This document shows positions 20,750 through 31,207 of a DNA stretch of 64,000 nucleotides, piece after piece (positions within the stretch are counted from its first letter, which is position 1; every line of letters begins with the position of its first letter). Location of the stretch: contig CAOLHI010001142.1 of the NCBI GenBank assembly GCA_948474755.1, forward strand, positions 186,001 through 250,000. Reading direction: 5' to 3'. The notes under the pieces were generated by a model that did not search any database, had not been told where the DNA came from, and saw nothing but the letters and a program-made list of their open reading frames with translations. The position numbers were made by a program, and so were the translations under genes. The DNA is from Ctenosaura bakeri. Lineage: Eukaryota; Chordata; Lepidosauria; Squamata; Iguanidae.

Positions 20750-21028
20750 CCTGATACCCATTGATTCAATGGGCCAACTCTACTTGAGACTAACAATTGA
20801 AGTTAAGTGACAGTATCCATGTGATTGTTGTTGTTGTTGCTGTGTGCCTTCAAATTATTTCTGACTTATGGAGACCTTAAGGTGAGCCTATCATGTGGAT
20901 TTCTGGGGCTGAGGATGTGTGCCCAAGGTCATCCAGCAGGTTTCCATGGTTGAGTGAGGAATCAAACTCTGGTCTCCAGGGTCATCGTCCAACACTTAGA
21001 CCATTATACTATACTGGCTAGACAATGG
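20750..21028 (-). mobile_element. Family D fragment, then SINE-2 copy
   Basis: 20750-20815 carries ACCCATTGATTCAATGGG and GAGACTAACAATTG (family D). 20821-21028 is a SINE on the minus strand: (TTG)n, TGTGTGCCTTCAAAT, then CCAAGGTCATCCAGCAGG, CTCTGGTCTCCAGG and ACCATTATACTATACTGGCT, the reverse of a tRNA-like head. Confidence 0.6.
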
Positions 21029-22617
21029 AAAACTGGCTTTCTAGCACATATGCTGATAGCTAGGGATGGGTGGTTGTTTTCCCTGGTTTGCTTGTTGAAA
21101 AGAATGTTGCAAAACTCACACATTTCTTCATAAACTCAATAGAAGGAGAATGTAGGAGAAACTTTGAGTGTTTATTTAATGGCTGGCTTGAATTCCTATG
21201 CATTCAGCCGTGGAGGAGAGGGAAGAGATTGAAATTTTTGTTGTTACCAGGTTTACCAGAACTCAGGACCTATCCTTGGAGTGTTCAGTTTTCATGAGTC
21301 ATCTCCAGGCAGGAGATAAGGGTGCAAATTCTCTAGTTTTGCTGAGCTCAGCTCTAGGCAAGAGGAAAGGTCTATGTGCAAATCTCCAGCTCAGTTAATA
21401 GAGCATCAGCTTGCTACAATTTTCTAGGCTTGATTTAGAAAAAAAGTTCTCTCTCTCTCTCTCCCTCTGTCTCTCTCCCTCTGTGTGTGTATGTTTTTAA
21501 ATGATCAGCTGGGAGCAAAGGCAGTTGCTACTTAATTCATTAGTACTTAATGCCTCACTGGCACCATCGCTAGGTCTCAGGTTTTGGAGCATAAACCTTA
21601 GGAACTTGCAAAACCCAGCTGTTAGCCACATCTTTTATTCTATACTATTAAATGATAGTAAGGCCTAGCATGTTCCTCTCTGTCGCTGGGAATAACTATT
21701 TCATACTGAATGAAGTCAGCACAGATGACTGAGAATTGTATTCTGTTTGTTTTTGATAAGCACTTGCAAATATTTGCACATTTCTTTATGCATTTCATGG
21801 AAAGAACTAAGATTTTAATAAATCACACGTGAAAGTAAGCAAAACGTATAGCTCATCCATCCCTACCCACAGTAAAAAAATTATATGCACTTGTCATTTG
21901 TGGTAATGTAGAATGAACTGTGGCAAAATTACTTGCAAAAAAAAAAAGGTAACATGAACTAACCTATTTTCATTTTTATTAAATGGAGTTTGATCCAGTT
22001 GCTTAAATTATCTTAACTTAATTCACTCTTCTGTTGATTTTGAACATAAATAAATGTATCTGTTTACAAATACATCACTACAAAATTAGAAATACTAGGA
22101 TGCCTGAGGCAACAGTAGAAATCCTAACTTCTCCATGTGAAGAAAATTAATTTTACCACAATATTTGAAAAGAGTCTTCTGATCATGTGCAGTACAATTG
22201 TATATGCATCTACTTGGAAAGATTTTTTTTTATTAGATCTTGCTATAAGAAAGAACACATTCTTCCAAAATTCAATTTTTTTTCCATTTCTTCTAATTAT
22301 GAATTGTTGAATTTTATAGTCACTTCTGCAAATTTTGATATCCACAGGTGGTCCTGGAACACCCTTGTTGCATATCTCATTTTTCCTTGTGATTTTTGTT
22401 TGTTTTATGAGCAAGTTGTGACTATGATTAATAGTATTCTGTTGTGATGTATCTGGAAGTATTGTACTGAATTGCATTGTATTATTTTATTTATACCTTA
22501 CTTCTTCCCTAAGCTAGGGTTTATAAGATTAAAAAATACAGGTAAAGAAATGTATAGATAAAAATGCTTCTGGGTTCCCTCTCTAGAATGGGACTCAGCA
22601 GCACTGTTTTACAGTGG
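21029..22617. other. Unassigned; CT-rich microsatellite
   Basis: A CT-rich run lies at 21451-21485, followed by a short GT run. AT-rich sequence follows, with long T runs at 22225 and 22280. No supported gene. Confidence 0.35.
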
Positions 22618-22786
22618 GGCCATTTCTGCACTAGCCTGTTTTAGTGCTATGATTCCACTTTCAACATACTATGGAATCCTGGGGTTTTCAGTTTTGGGAG
22701 GGGCCGGCCCCTCCCGAAACTGCAAACCCCAGGATTCCATAGAAAGTGGAATCATAGCGCTACAACAGGCTAGTGTGGAAATGGCC
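22618..22786. mobile_element. Family A palindromic MITE
   Basis: GGCCATTTCTGCACTAGCCT at the left and AGGCTAGTGTGGAAATGGCC at the right, meeting in GGAGGGGCCGGCCCCTCC. TGG flanks both sides, a possible 3-bp target duplication. It abuts the L2 relic. Confidence 0.7.
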
Positions 22787-24250
22787 TGGCTCTGGTCTTT
22801 TTTGGATGGGTGGACTCAGAATGCGATGCTTGGGGATGCCTGTTTGACACCCCGGTCACCATCCTGGGGTGTTTCTCAGGGCTCAGTTCTGTCCTCTACA
22901 CTGCTTAAAATCTACATGAAACTGCCAGGAGAAGTCATCTGGAGTTTTGGGGCTCAGTGTCACTAGTATTAGTACACTGATGACACACAACTCTATCTCT
23001 CTTTTCCACCCAATTCCAAGGAAGTTCCTTCTGTACTAAACCAGTGTCTGCTGTCAGTAATGGACTGGACAAGGGTGAACAAATTGAAACTTAATGCAGA
23101 CATGACAGAAGTGCTTTTGGTCAGTTGGAGGGTCAATCAGGGAATAGGGGCTCAACCTGTGCTGAACACTCCCCCTGAAGTCTCAGGTTGGCTGCTTGGG
23201 TGTATTACTGGACTCGGATCTGAGACTGGATGTCCAGGTTTCAGCTGTGGCCAGAAGTACATTTGCACAGTTAAAACTAGTGTACCAGCTGTGCCTGTTC
23301 TTTAAGAAGTCAAATCTGATTACAGTGACACATGCCTTCACTACATCCCGTTTGGACCACTGTAACACACTCTACATGAGGCTGCCTTTGGATACTGTTC
23401 AGAAACTTCGGCGGGTCCAAAATGCTGCAGCTGGGCTATTGACTGGGGCTGGATACAGGGATCACGTGACTACTCTGTTAAAACAGCTGGTTGGCTGCTG
23501 GCCCGTTTCCAGGCAGAATTCAAAGTGGTGGTTTCGACTTTTGAAGCCCTAAACAGCTTGGGTCCAGACTATCTGAAAGACTGCACCTCCTCATATAAGC
23601 TTGACAACAAGCATTGAGATCTACAGGGAAGGGCTTTCTCTCAGTCCCACCACTCCACAGGTGCGGTTAGTGAGGTCTCAAGGGAGAGTCTTCTCCATGA
23701 CTGCTCCCAAACTGTGGAACTCCCTTCCACTAGAGGTCCAGTTGGCCCTCTCCCTGTTCTCTTTCCACCAGCAAGTGAAGACATTTTTATGCAGGCAGGC
23801 TTTCAGATCGTGTTTAATTATGGAGTTGGTGAGAACTCAAGAGAGAGTCTTCTCCATGACTGCTCCCAAACTGTGGAACTCCCTTCCACTGGAGGTCCAG
23901 TTGGCCCTCTCCCTGTTCTCTTTCCACCGGCAAGTGAAGACATTTTTATGCAGGCAGGCTTTCAGATTGTGTTTAATTATGGAGTTGTAGTGTATGTGCA
24001 AACTGGTATGCTTTATCTTTTAATCTGTGTTTTTAACTGTTTTTTTTTTAAAAAAATAATATTTTAAATATGCTTTAAGTATTCTAACTCTATTAAGCAT
24101 GTTTTAATACTTGGAATGTTTAATCTCTTTTTAATTTTCTTAAATTTATTTATTTATTTATTTATTAGATTATTGTAAGGTGCGTAGGATCCCATTTGGA
24201 AGAAAGCTGGGACATACATGAAATGAACATAAATAATAAATAAACAAACT
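22787..24250 (+). pseudogene. L2 LINE ORF2 C-terminal half and 3' end
   Basis: In order: LFLDGWTQN, GVSQGSVLSSTLLKIYMKLPGEVI (RT motif B region), YTDDTQLYL (motif C, about 22973, YADD changed to YTDD), NKLKLN, then the conserved LGVLLDSDLRLDVQVSAVARSTFAQL, RLDHCNTLYMRLPL, AAAGLLTGAGYRDH, and two copies of ERVFSMTAPKLWNSLPLEVQL. The 3' UTR ends with (ATTT)n at 24147-24170 and AATAAATAAAC. Several frameshifts (near 22965, 23200, 23560) disable it. The upstream RT half and endonuclease are missing. Confidence 0.75.
23670..23987 (+). repeat. 159-bp direct tandem duplication in L2
   Basis: Copy 1 23670-23828 and copy 2 23829-23987 are near identical. 159 is a multiple of three, so the reading frame passes through both copies, repeating about 53 codons (TQERVFSMTAPKLWNSLP...). 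Confidence 0.85.
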
Positions 24251-24648
24251 CAGAAAACCGCCTGGCTGCTGAAAGAATCCATTCCCAAAGGCCTGTTGGA
24301 ATAAAAAAGTTCTTTACCTGCTACTGAAAGAATAGCAAAGAGGGAGACAGTCTAGCTTTCTTACTCTATAAGTACAATATTAACAACATGCCACCTGAAC
24401 ATACCTGATCTCACCTGAGTTCAGATTTCAGTCAAGCCTCAGTGGGAGACCACCAGGTAATAGCAGGGATTTTCAGGCAAAGCTACAAGAGAATTCTCTT
24501 CCCCAAATCCTGGAGAGCTATTCCTACCAGTCAGAGCTGACCATACTGAGGCAAGTGGACAGTAGAAGGTTGCTTCTCAAGTTCCTGAATTTTGTTGAGT
24601 TTAATGGCAGCTTAATCCTAGTCAGTATAGCCAGCAGCTTCAGTCTTT
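24251..24648. other. Unassigned non-coding DNA
   Basis: No supported gene. 24395-24560 (CTGATCTCACCTGAGTTCAG and GGGAGACCACCAGGTAATAGC) resembles 5S-rRNA-like or SINE sequence, too diverged to call. Confidence 0.3.
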
Positions 24649-25470
24649 TACCCTCTAAATGTTTTGATCGATCTGCTATCGTCTCATTTTTTCAGCTGTG
24701 TTTAAAATCCCTAAGTTTCTTTCTCCTCCTCCCATTTCCCCCCTTCCTCCTTGACTTACCTGAATCGCCGCAAACTGAGTTCAAAGTGTAAACGCAGTTT
24801 TACCAACTATGGCCCTTTCCACATGCAGAGGAAGCCACTCCCGAAAACACGCCAAAACGGAGCTTACTTGGAGCCGTCGCAACGTGGAGCAGCACAAGTT
24901 TGCTGCTCCACACGCGGCGGCGTCCTGTGGTGTCCCACGGCATCCAAAATGGTGCCTTCCGCCTGGCGGAAGCTCTCCGCCAACCGGAGAAGCTTGCCAG
25001 CCGGAAGCCCACCCCCCGGCCAGTCTGCAGGCACACACTTGCGTGCACCTGCAAATCCACACCGGGCGCTGCAACAGGGCTGCACGGGGCTGCACGCCCA
25101 TGCTTTTTAAAAACCACAAGACAAGTGGTTTTCAAAAAGCACACGGCGCCGTCACTTCCGGTTGCCCCTGAACAGATTGGGGTGTGGAACTACACAAAAG
25201 TAGTCTGCCCCAATCCACATTACGGTGTAGATGACCTCCGTCAGAGGTCGCTCTACACCGTTTTTTTAACCCCGTGTGGAAAAGGCCTCACTCAGCAAGA
25301 AAGAAGGGGGCAGAATCATGCTCTACCCTGCAGATTCAGGCAAAAGCAAACTGCTGCAGCATTTGCTAGTTTTTGCATGCTTTCTCATTTTTAACTTTTG
25401 CCATCTTGACCATACTGATGTTTACTGGCCATACGCGTCCTAGTTTATATCTGTGGAATGTTGGAGGCTA
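24649..25470 (+). mobile_element. Family C element split by a GC-rich MITE
   Basis: TACCCTCTAAATG at the left and TTGGAGGCTA at the right, with the family C body (TTCAGCTGTGTTTAAAAT; GCAGAATCATGCTCTACCCTGC; CAAAAGCAAACTGCTGCAG) on either side of the insertion at 24811-25287. Compare 25979-26320 and 44950-45313. Confidence 0.6.
24811..25287. mobile_element. GC-rich multi-hairpin MITE
   Basis: Ends GGCCCTTTCCACATG and GTGTGGAAAAGGCC, inverted repeats of about 14 bp, nearly the end of family A. The 477-bp body is clearly GC-richer than its surroundings and holds several internal hairpins: GTGGAGCAGCA...TGCTGCTCCAC (24883-24910), CTTTTTAAAAACCAC...GTGGTTTTCAAAAAG (25101-25139), ATTGGGGTGTGG...CTGCCCCAAT, and ACGGTGTAGA...TCTACACCGT (25223-25262). 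No coding capacity recognised. Confidence 0.65.
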
Positions 25471-25978
25471 TGCCATCTTTAAGAATGCTAATCTGTTGTT
25501 GAAAGGCATATTTAAAAGTGTTGCGTTCCACAGAGAGCATATTACCATTTTTGGCTACTGAGTATGTAGCATAATCCAAGCAGAACAAGCTGTTTAGTGA
25601 ATAAGGAATTGTCTTGTCCTGTGCTATTACTGTTGTTATTGCTACGCTGCCATCAGCCACTACAGCCATGCCTCATGGCAATATCCTATCACCAGACCTT
25701 CACATGAAATTACTGCAGTAAAAAGGATTAGGTCTCTTGTAATGCGAAATCTTTTACAGGCATTTACTTGATTATAATCAGTGCCTACTGATTACAAGGA
25801 TAATATTGGAAAATAGGTCTCTGTAGAAGAAAGAGTTCTTTGCAGCCTGTCCTGTATCACTCCTTCTAACAGTAAACTGAAGTGGTGAGTGTCAGAAGAC
25901 TGGGGCCAGTCAGGGCCACTAAGAAACAGGAAGGCTGCTGCTTAGGGGAACCCTGAGATTTGTGGAAGCACAAAAGCA
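25471..25978. other. Unassigned non-coding DNA
   Basis: No supported gene or recognised repeat. Confidence 0.3.
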
Positions 25979-26320
25979 TACTCTCCAACTCGTCCTGATT
26001 TAGCATGGGCAATCCCAATTAATCCTCCATTGTACCAGGTTTCAGCTGCTTTTAAAGGTCCCACTTTCTTTCTCTCCTCCATTCACTTTCTCCTTTTGTC
26101 CTTATCTTATTTCAGTTGCTGTAAACTGAGTTCAAAGTGCAAAAGCAGTTGCATTCAATTAAGTCAGCGGGGGGGGGCAGAATCTTTCCCTTCCCAGTAG
26201 ACTTAGGCAAAAGCAAACTGCTGCAGTCTCTAATAGCTTGGGAGTTCTTCCTGATTAATGACTTTGCCATTTGGACTATCTATGGACCATATGTGCCCTA
26301 AGGTTTCATTGGAAACTATG
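25979..26320 (+). mobile_element. Family C element copy
   Basis: TACTCTCCAACTCGTCCTG at the left and the shared body (GGTTTCAGCTGCTTTTAAAG; GTTGCTGTAAACTGAG; CAAAAGCAAACTGCTGCAG). The right inverted end is eroded (TTTCATTGGAAAC). Contains a G9 run near 26169. Confidence 0.55.
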
Positions 26321-28044
26321 AAAAAGGTCATTAATAGAGAAAGAAAGGGGGAACCCCCCCCCAAGGCACAGCACACCAAATCGATTTAGTGAGGACTATA
26401 CACGCTTAGCTACCTTGGGATGCTTTGTGTCAAGCTGGAAAAGAAACAGAGGAAAGTGTGAGGAAAGAATAGGATGGTCTGTAGGAGTGTCTTATTTCTC
26501 TTCGCAGCATTCCCCATCCTGGTGCTTTGCAGGTCATTGGACTACAACTCCCACATTCCCACAGCCTCATTGGGGAAGGCTGGTTTATTGTATCCTGGAG
26601 AAAGGCATGGCTAGTTAGCAGACTGAAACCCTTGTGCCATCTCTATGGTTTGGAGTACTTTTGCCATCAGCCCCTACCAACTTAATAGTCACGGGAATTG
26701 TCCGTCAAAAGGTCTGGATATTGCTAGGTTGGGGAAGGCTAGGAGCTATACTCTGTGTGTGCATGCACATGTGTGTGTATATGTGCATGCAGGAAATTTC
26801 TGTGAAGGTGGGAAGGATATACTTCACAAGGTTCCAAAGCCCATTCATGGGAATAAAATCAATATTAAAATTGCTAAAAGCAGTATACTTCAAGGACATG
26901 AGCAGAAATTATTTCTGATCCCTGAGAATAATAACAAGAAATGCCATTAACAAAAGACACTTAGCAACCCCTTTTCTTCCATCTCATGGACTGGTGTCTT
27001 TGATAGGCTTAGCTAGCATGGCGGCACATTTAACAGGTCATAATAATAATCAGAAGGATCTGGTGGAGGCACAAGCAGTCCTGACAATGTTTGTTTGTTT
27101 ATCTGTTTTGTTATATCTGATTTATTATATTTATTTTTGTTGTTGTTTATTCTTGATTTTTTTAAAAAGTCTACTCTTTCTAACAAAACAGTGGTTGGCA
27201 AAAGGCAAAAATAATTTACAACAAAATCTATAATGCAAGAGACAGTAAACAGCAGCATCAGTATAGCAGAAGAACAAACAAATAAGCAAATTAACAGAGC
27301 TTGTCCATTGCTGGCTATGGTTGAGCTCTGAAATTCAACTACTTTTGTGGAGTCAGAACACTTAGGCCTGCTAAGCATTACTCAAATGTCCCAGAGGTAT
27401 GGCATGTACCACTGGGAAATATTGGACCAGAAGGGGCCACTGGCCAATGGGGACTGCCTTCTGCTGCCTTCTCCAATCCCCGATCCTTGTCCTACCCTCC
27501 CATACCACTCCAAGGTCGAAAAGAAAGATACAGTCTGTGTGCCCAGTGTGAGCAATGTTGCCATTATGGGAGCCCACTTGCTGAGCATGAGCAGCAGCAT
27601 CACCATCATTTGATCTTCACTTATTTAAGGGCTGCATTTGTACTTCTTGCCTCTGAGCTGGTGGATGATAGGCCATGTTCCTGGCTTGTACACCACTCTG
27701 CTAGTTGCCCATTACAGGTCAGTGTTTATGTCTACTACCTGGCTCAAACATGACTGACATGCTGAAAGCTAGCTAATCTCAGTTCAGCTGAGATCCATAT
27801 ACCAATGATGTTTCATTCATGTGGTAACCTAGAATCAAGCTGGTTGTTGTTTCCACATTCCTTAATCTTCCTGCTATTGTTGCATCATGGCATTTCTTGT
27901 ACTGTCTGTCTAGAAACAAGAATTTAATAGTAGCAACCTACAAATACCTATTCAGAAGTAGTTCATTAAATTCAAACAGACTTACTTACAAGTAAGTGCA
28001 TGCAGAGTTGCAGCTTAATTGTACCATTTAGAATTTGCAGGTAT
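26321..28044. other. Mostly unassigned, with short hAT-like pieces
   Basis: 26535-26575 (GGACTACAACTCCCACATTCC) and 26640-26745 are family H-type fragments. 27955-28020 (GACTTACTTACAAGTAAGTG) is a dispersed MITE fragment. A GT-rich alternating run is at 26755-26790. No supported gene. Confidence 0.35.
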
Positions 28045-28435
28045 CTACTGAAAACCAGCATGATGTAGTGATTTGAGCATTGGACAATGCCCATTTCCAC
28101 ACTAGACTGTTATAGTGCTATGATTCCCCTTTCAACATCCTATGGAATCCTAGGGTTTGCAGTTCCAGGAGGGGCCGGCCCCTCCCAAAACTGCAAACCC
28201 CAGGATCCCTTAGGATGTTGAAAGTGGAATCATAGCACTATAACAGTCTAGTGCAGAAATGGCACATGAATCTGGAGACCAGGGTTTGGTTCCCTGCTCA
28301 GCCATGGAAACCCACTGGGTGACCTTAGGTATGTTACATACTCTCAGCCACAGAAAACACTGAAATAGGTTCACCTTAGGGTCGCCATGAGTTGGGAAAT
28401 GACTTGAAGGCACACAACAACAATTGCTAGAAATA
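28045..28435 (+). mobile_element. SINE-2 copy split by a family A MITE
   Basis: Left part 28045-28088 holds the tRNA-like head (CCAGCATGATGTAGTGATTTG). After the MITE, CTGGAGACCAGGGTTTGGTTCC (box B region), ATGGAAACCCACTGGGTGACC and TTGAAGGCACACAACAACAA complete the SINE. Confidence 0.65.
28089..28263. mobile_element. Family A palindromic MITE inside SINE-2
   Basis: GCCCATTTCCACACTAGACT and AGTCTAGTGCAGAAATGGC, with arms meeting in GGAGGGGCCGGCCCCTCC. Inserted after box A of the SINE, which dates it as younger than that SINE. Confidence 0.75.
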
Positions 28436-29414
28436 TGTGAGGAAAAAAACAAACTTAAAAAAACAAACACAAAACCAGTCTAGTTACCTGTAAAAAATAA
28501 CACTCTCAATTTCCTTTGCCAAATTGCTGTGGATGACATAAGCCAGTGAATGTAAACTTCTTGTTTGGTACATTTTTCTTAAAAAAAATAAAAAAATATT
28601 TGCAACAGACTGCTTTCTTGATCTTTCTTTCAGTAACCATGAATGTTTACAAAGGAAGCCAATTCAAAACCTTCACCACTGATGCAAAATTTACATTGAC
28701 ATTAGAAAATTTATTAATCTGATGAGCATGAAAAAGAAACAGAGGGGAAAAACCCATATATCGTGCTCATATATATCAAAGGCAGGCATACAGAGCACAA
28801 GCCCTTTTAAAGCAATAAGCTTTTCTTAACCTCCACTCCTCCTGTTGTGGGAACTGCCTGTAACTCAATAATAAGACTATAACTGGGTCAATAAAAATGG
28901 GGTCATCCTTTGCTAGTAAGCCTCACAAAATAAATGGCGAAGAGATTACTGCTACTTTGAGATGGGATTCAATTTAGTTTAAGATTATGATCATAATTCA
29001 AGAGTGTTTTCTTTGTTTTCTTCCCTGCCATATAAAAGATTTGTCATTTGCAAGGAAAAAAATACATTTCCTGAAATTCAGATGACAGGATAATATCAGT
29101 GATGTGTTTCTGCCATGTTGCTTTAATAATATATCAGCAACAACTACCAAGAAGTTTTCTAAGGACCATTATATTCAGCCAAATAATACCAACATAATTA
29201 TTGAACACCCCTGGTATTATATAGTTGTAGGGTATACAATGACTGTAGCCAGCATATCAACAGCAATCACTGTTTCCAGGCAAGACAAAGTAACAGCATT
29301 GAAACAGCTGCAGTGCAGTTACTTCAGACTTTCAACACATTCCCAAAAGTTGTTGGCTTAGAAGAAAATTGTACTACCAGCCAGAGGATAGACTGTTAGT
29401 AAAGAAGGCTTACC
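28436..29414. other. Unassigned AT-rich DNA
   Basis: No supported gene or repeat. A-rich runs lie near 28443-28478 and 28581-28597. Confidence 0.3.
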
Positions 29415-29780
29415 TACCCTCCAACGTTTTCACAGATGAAAACCAAGACATTTGTGGCCATGGAACATCAGAGTATAATCAAGAGGGCAAAAGTTATAAA
29501 GGAGTATGAACACACAAGTTAGGAGAGGCTGTAGCAGTTTGCTCTTGCTCGAACCCACTGGAAAGGGCAAAATTTTGACCCCTCTTCTGCTCTCTCACCT
29601 GCCGTGTTAAATGAGTGCAAACTAGAGAGTTCAAACTCAATCTGCAGCCATTAAGGTAAATCAAAGATCAAGGGGAAAAGTGGGGAAAGAGAGAAACTGG
29701 GACATTTTGAAAGCAACTAAAAAAAGGGGGGGGACAACAGAAGATTAATCTGGCTTTATCCCTGTCAAATCAGGACAATG
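29415..29780 (-). mobile_element. Family C element copy
   Basis: TACCCTCCAACGTTTTCACAG at the left, then the minus-strand family C body (AGCAGTTTGCTCTTGCTCG; GAGTTCAAACTCAATCTGCAG). The far inverted end is lost. Confidence 0.55.
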
Positions 29781-29839
29781 AACGGCTATGAAACTGGGGC
29801 AATGGCCTAAACCCCAATTCCATGTGGATTACCAAATGC

Positions 29840-30636
29840 CAGTAATGTATTTAAGTCTGTTACTCCAAGTCTCAAGTCAAGTCTCAAGTCTCTACCTTCA
29901 AATCTCAAGTAGAGTCTCAAGTCCTTGCAAGATACTTTCAAGTCAAGTCTCAAGTCTGGGAACCAACTTTATACCCAACCTGTATTCCAGAATTTCTCAA
30001 CAGTTGAAAGTCAGTTTTAACAATTTAAGTAGAGTTGGTCCTCTACTTTTATGATTTTGCCATCTGCAGCTTCAGAAGTGGGGAATAGGATCCTTCTTAC
30101 TTCCTATTTGCAAAGCTGGAGGCTTTTTCAGAAGTGGGGAATAGGATCCTTCTTATTCCCGATTATTGAAGCTTCAAGACCTTTAGAAGGAAGGGTCCTT
30201 CCTCCTCAAGACCACTGCCTAACCCATTTTCTATTCCCATCTGAGATACATGCCCTGCACTCTGGGCATGAGTCTTGCCTTCTGCTTTTAGGAAAAGTTT
30301 TAGAAAGCACCTCCTATATGTAGCAGGGACTGGTTGCTGAGCAGACCCCAACCCCACCTCAAGCCCATTGCCTAACCTATTTGCTGTTCCCTCTGAGAAA
30401 TGTGTTCACACTTTGGGCTTGAGACAGATCATCATGTGACCAGTAACCTGTAAGGTTTCTAGATGAATGTTTTATGTTACTGAACCAAGTGCAGCAAGTC
30501 AGTCACTAAAAATATGCAAGTCTCAAGTTGAGTCAAGTCAGTGTGTAATTTTTGCTGAGTCAAGTCCAAGTTGAGTCATTGAAGTGACTAAAGTCTGACT
30601 TGAGTCTGAGTCTATTGACTGGAGTCTACATCACTG
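29840..30636. mobile_element. hAT-type element with AAGTC-rich ends
   Basis: Ends CAGTAATGTA and, inverted, CAGTGATGTA. Flanked by CCAAATGC on both sides (29832-29839 and 30637-30644), a perfect 8-bp target duplication typical of hAT transposons. Subterminal regions are arrays of AAGTCTC and AAGTC at the left (29865-29955) and their inverse GACTT/GAGTC at the right (30520-30615), which could be transposase binding sites. The centre carries an internal duplication (30070-30155). No transposase frame, so non-autonomous. Confidence 0.8.
30070..30155. repeat. Internal direct duplication of the hAT-type element
   Basis: TCAGAAGTGGGGAATAGGAT with CCTTCTTA following occurs at about 30070 and again at about 30128, 58 bp apart. 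Confidence 0.7.
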
Positions 30637-31005
30637 CCAAATGCTGAGACTGATATCCACAATCATATCAGCACTGCAGGACCATAACTTTTGCTGTTGC
30701 CTCTAGTGGTACTCTCTGGAGCGCATGTCCATGCCACATCCTACCTCAGAGTGATTCCCTCTGGGGTGACATGCTCCAGAGTCTGCCTCCACACAGAAGA
30801 TTAGCTGGGATGATTATGAACACTTTTGTTAAATTATATTTTAACATTTTAAAAATGTTATACAGTACTAAAATGGGGGGGTGTGTGCAGATGTTCTTGA
30901 GTCCAATGCAAGGGGGAGGGAGGGACCATCACCTTACCCTACAGTGCTTTGTTCTGAAGAAAGACCCTATCTACAGAACATTACGTTGAAGATGAAGTGA
31001 CCTTA
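30637..31005. other. Unassigned non-coding DNA
   Basis: Starts with the right target duplication of the hAT-type element. No supported gene or repeat after it. Confidence 0.3.
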
Positions 31006-31207
31006 AGCCATTTCCACACTAGACTGTTATAGTGCTATTATTCCACTTTCAACATTCTATGGAATCCTGGTGGTTTGCAGTTTAGGGAGGGGCATGTAGA
31101 ATTCTCAGCCAGAGAGCCCTTTGGCCTCAGTAAACTACAAACCTCAGAATTCCAAAGATATTGAAAGTGGAATAACAGCACTATAACAGTGTAGTATGGA
31201 AATGGCC
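31006..31207. mobile_element. Family A MITE, asymmetric core
   Basis: AGCCATTTCCACACTAGACT and the inverse ending GGAAATGGCC, flanked by TTA on both sides. Between the arms is a unique core (GTAGAATTCTCAGCCAGAGAG), as in 17253 and 48707; the other copies have a perfect fold instead. Confidence 0.7.

Noticed and set aside
23601..24067. Repeated protein frames that could suggest a tandem-repeat protein
   Set aside because: They are the L2 C-terminal block duplicated once (159 bp), not a host gene.
24395..24560. Possible 5S-rRNA-derived SINE or pseudogene
   Set aside because: Only short similarity to the 5S-like GGGAGACC block; internal promoter boxes not recognisable.
24800..25394. Several overlapping frames of 110-164 codons on both strands
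   Set aside because: They overlap in all frames and arise from the low stop density of a GC-rich MITE with inverted ends; no domain is conserved.
29865..29955. AAGTC array as a possible CRISPR-like or satellite repeat
   Set aside because: Units are short and irregular, without unique spacers, and the array is the subterminal part of a hAT-type element with an inverted partner at the other end.
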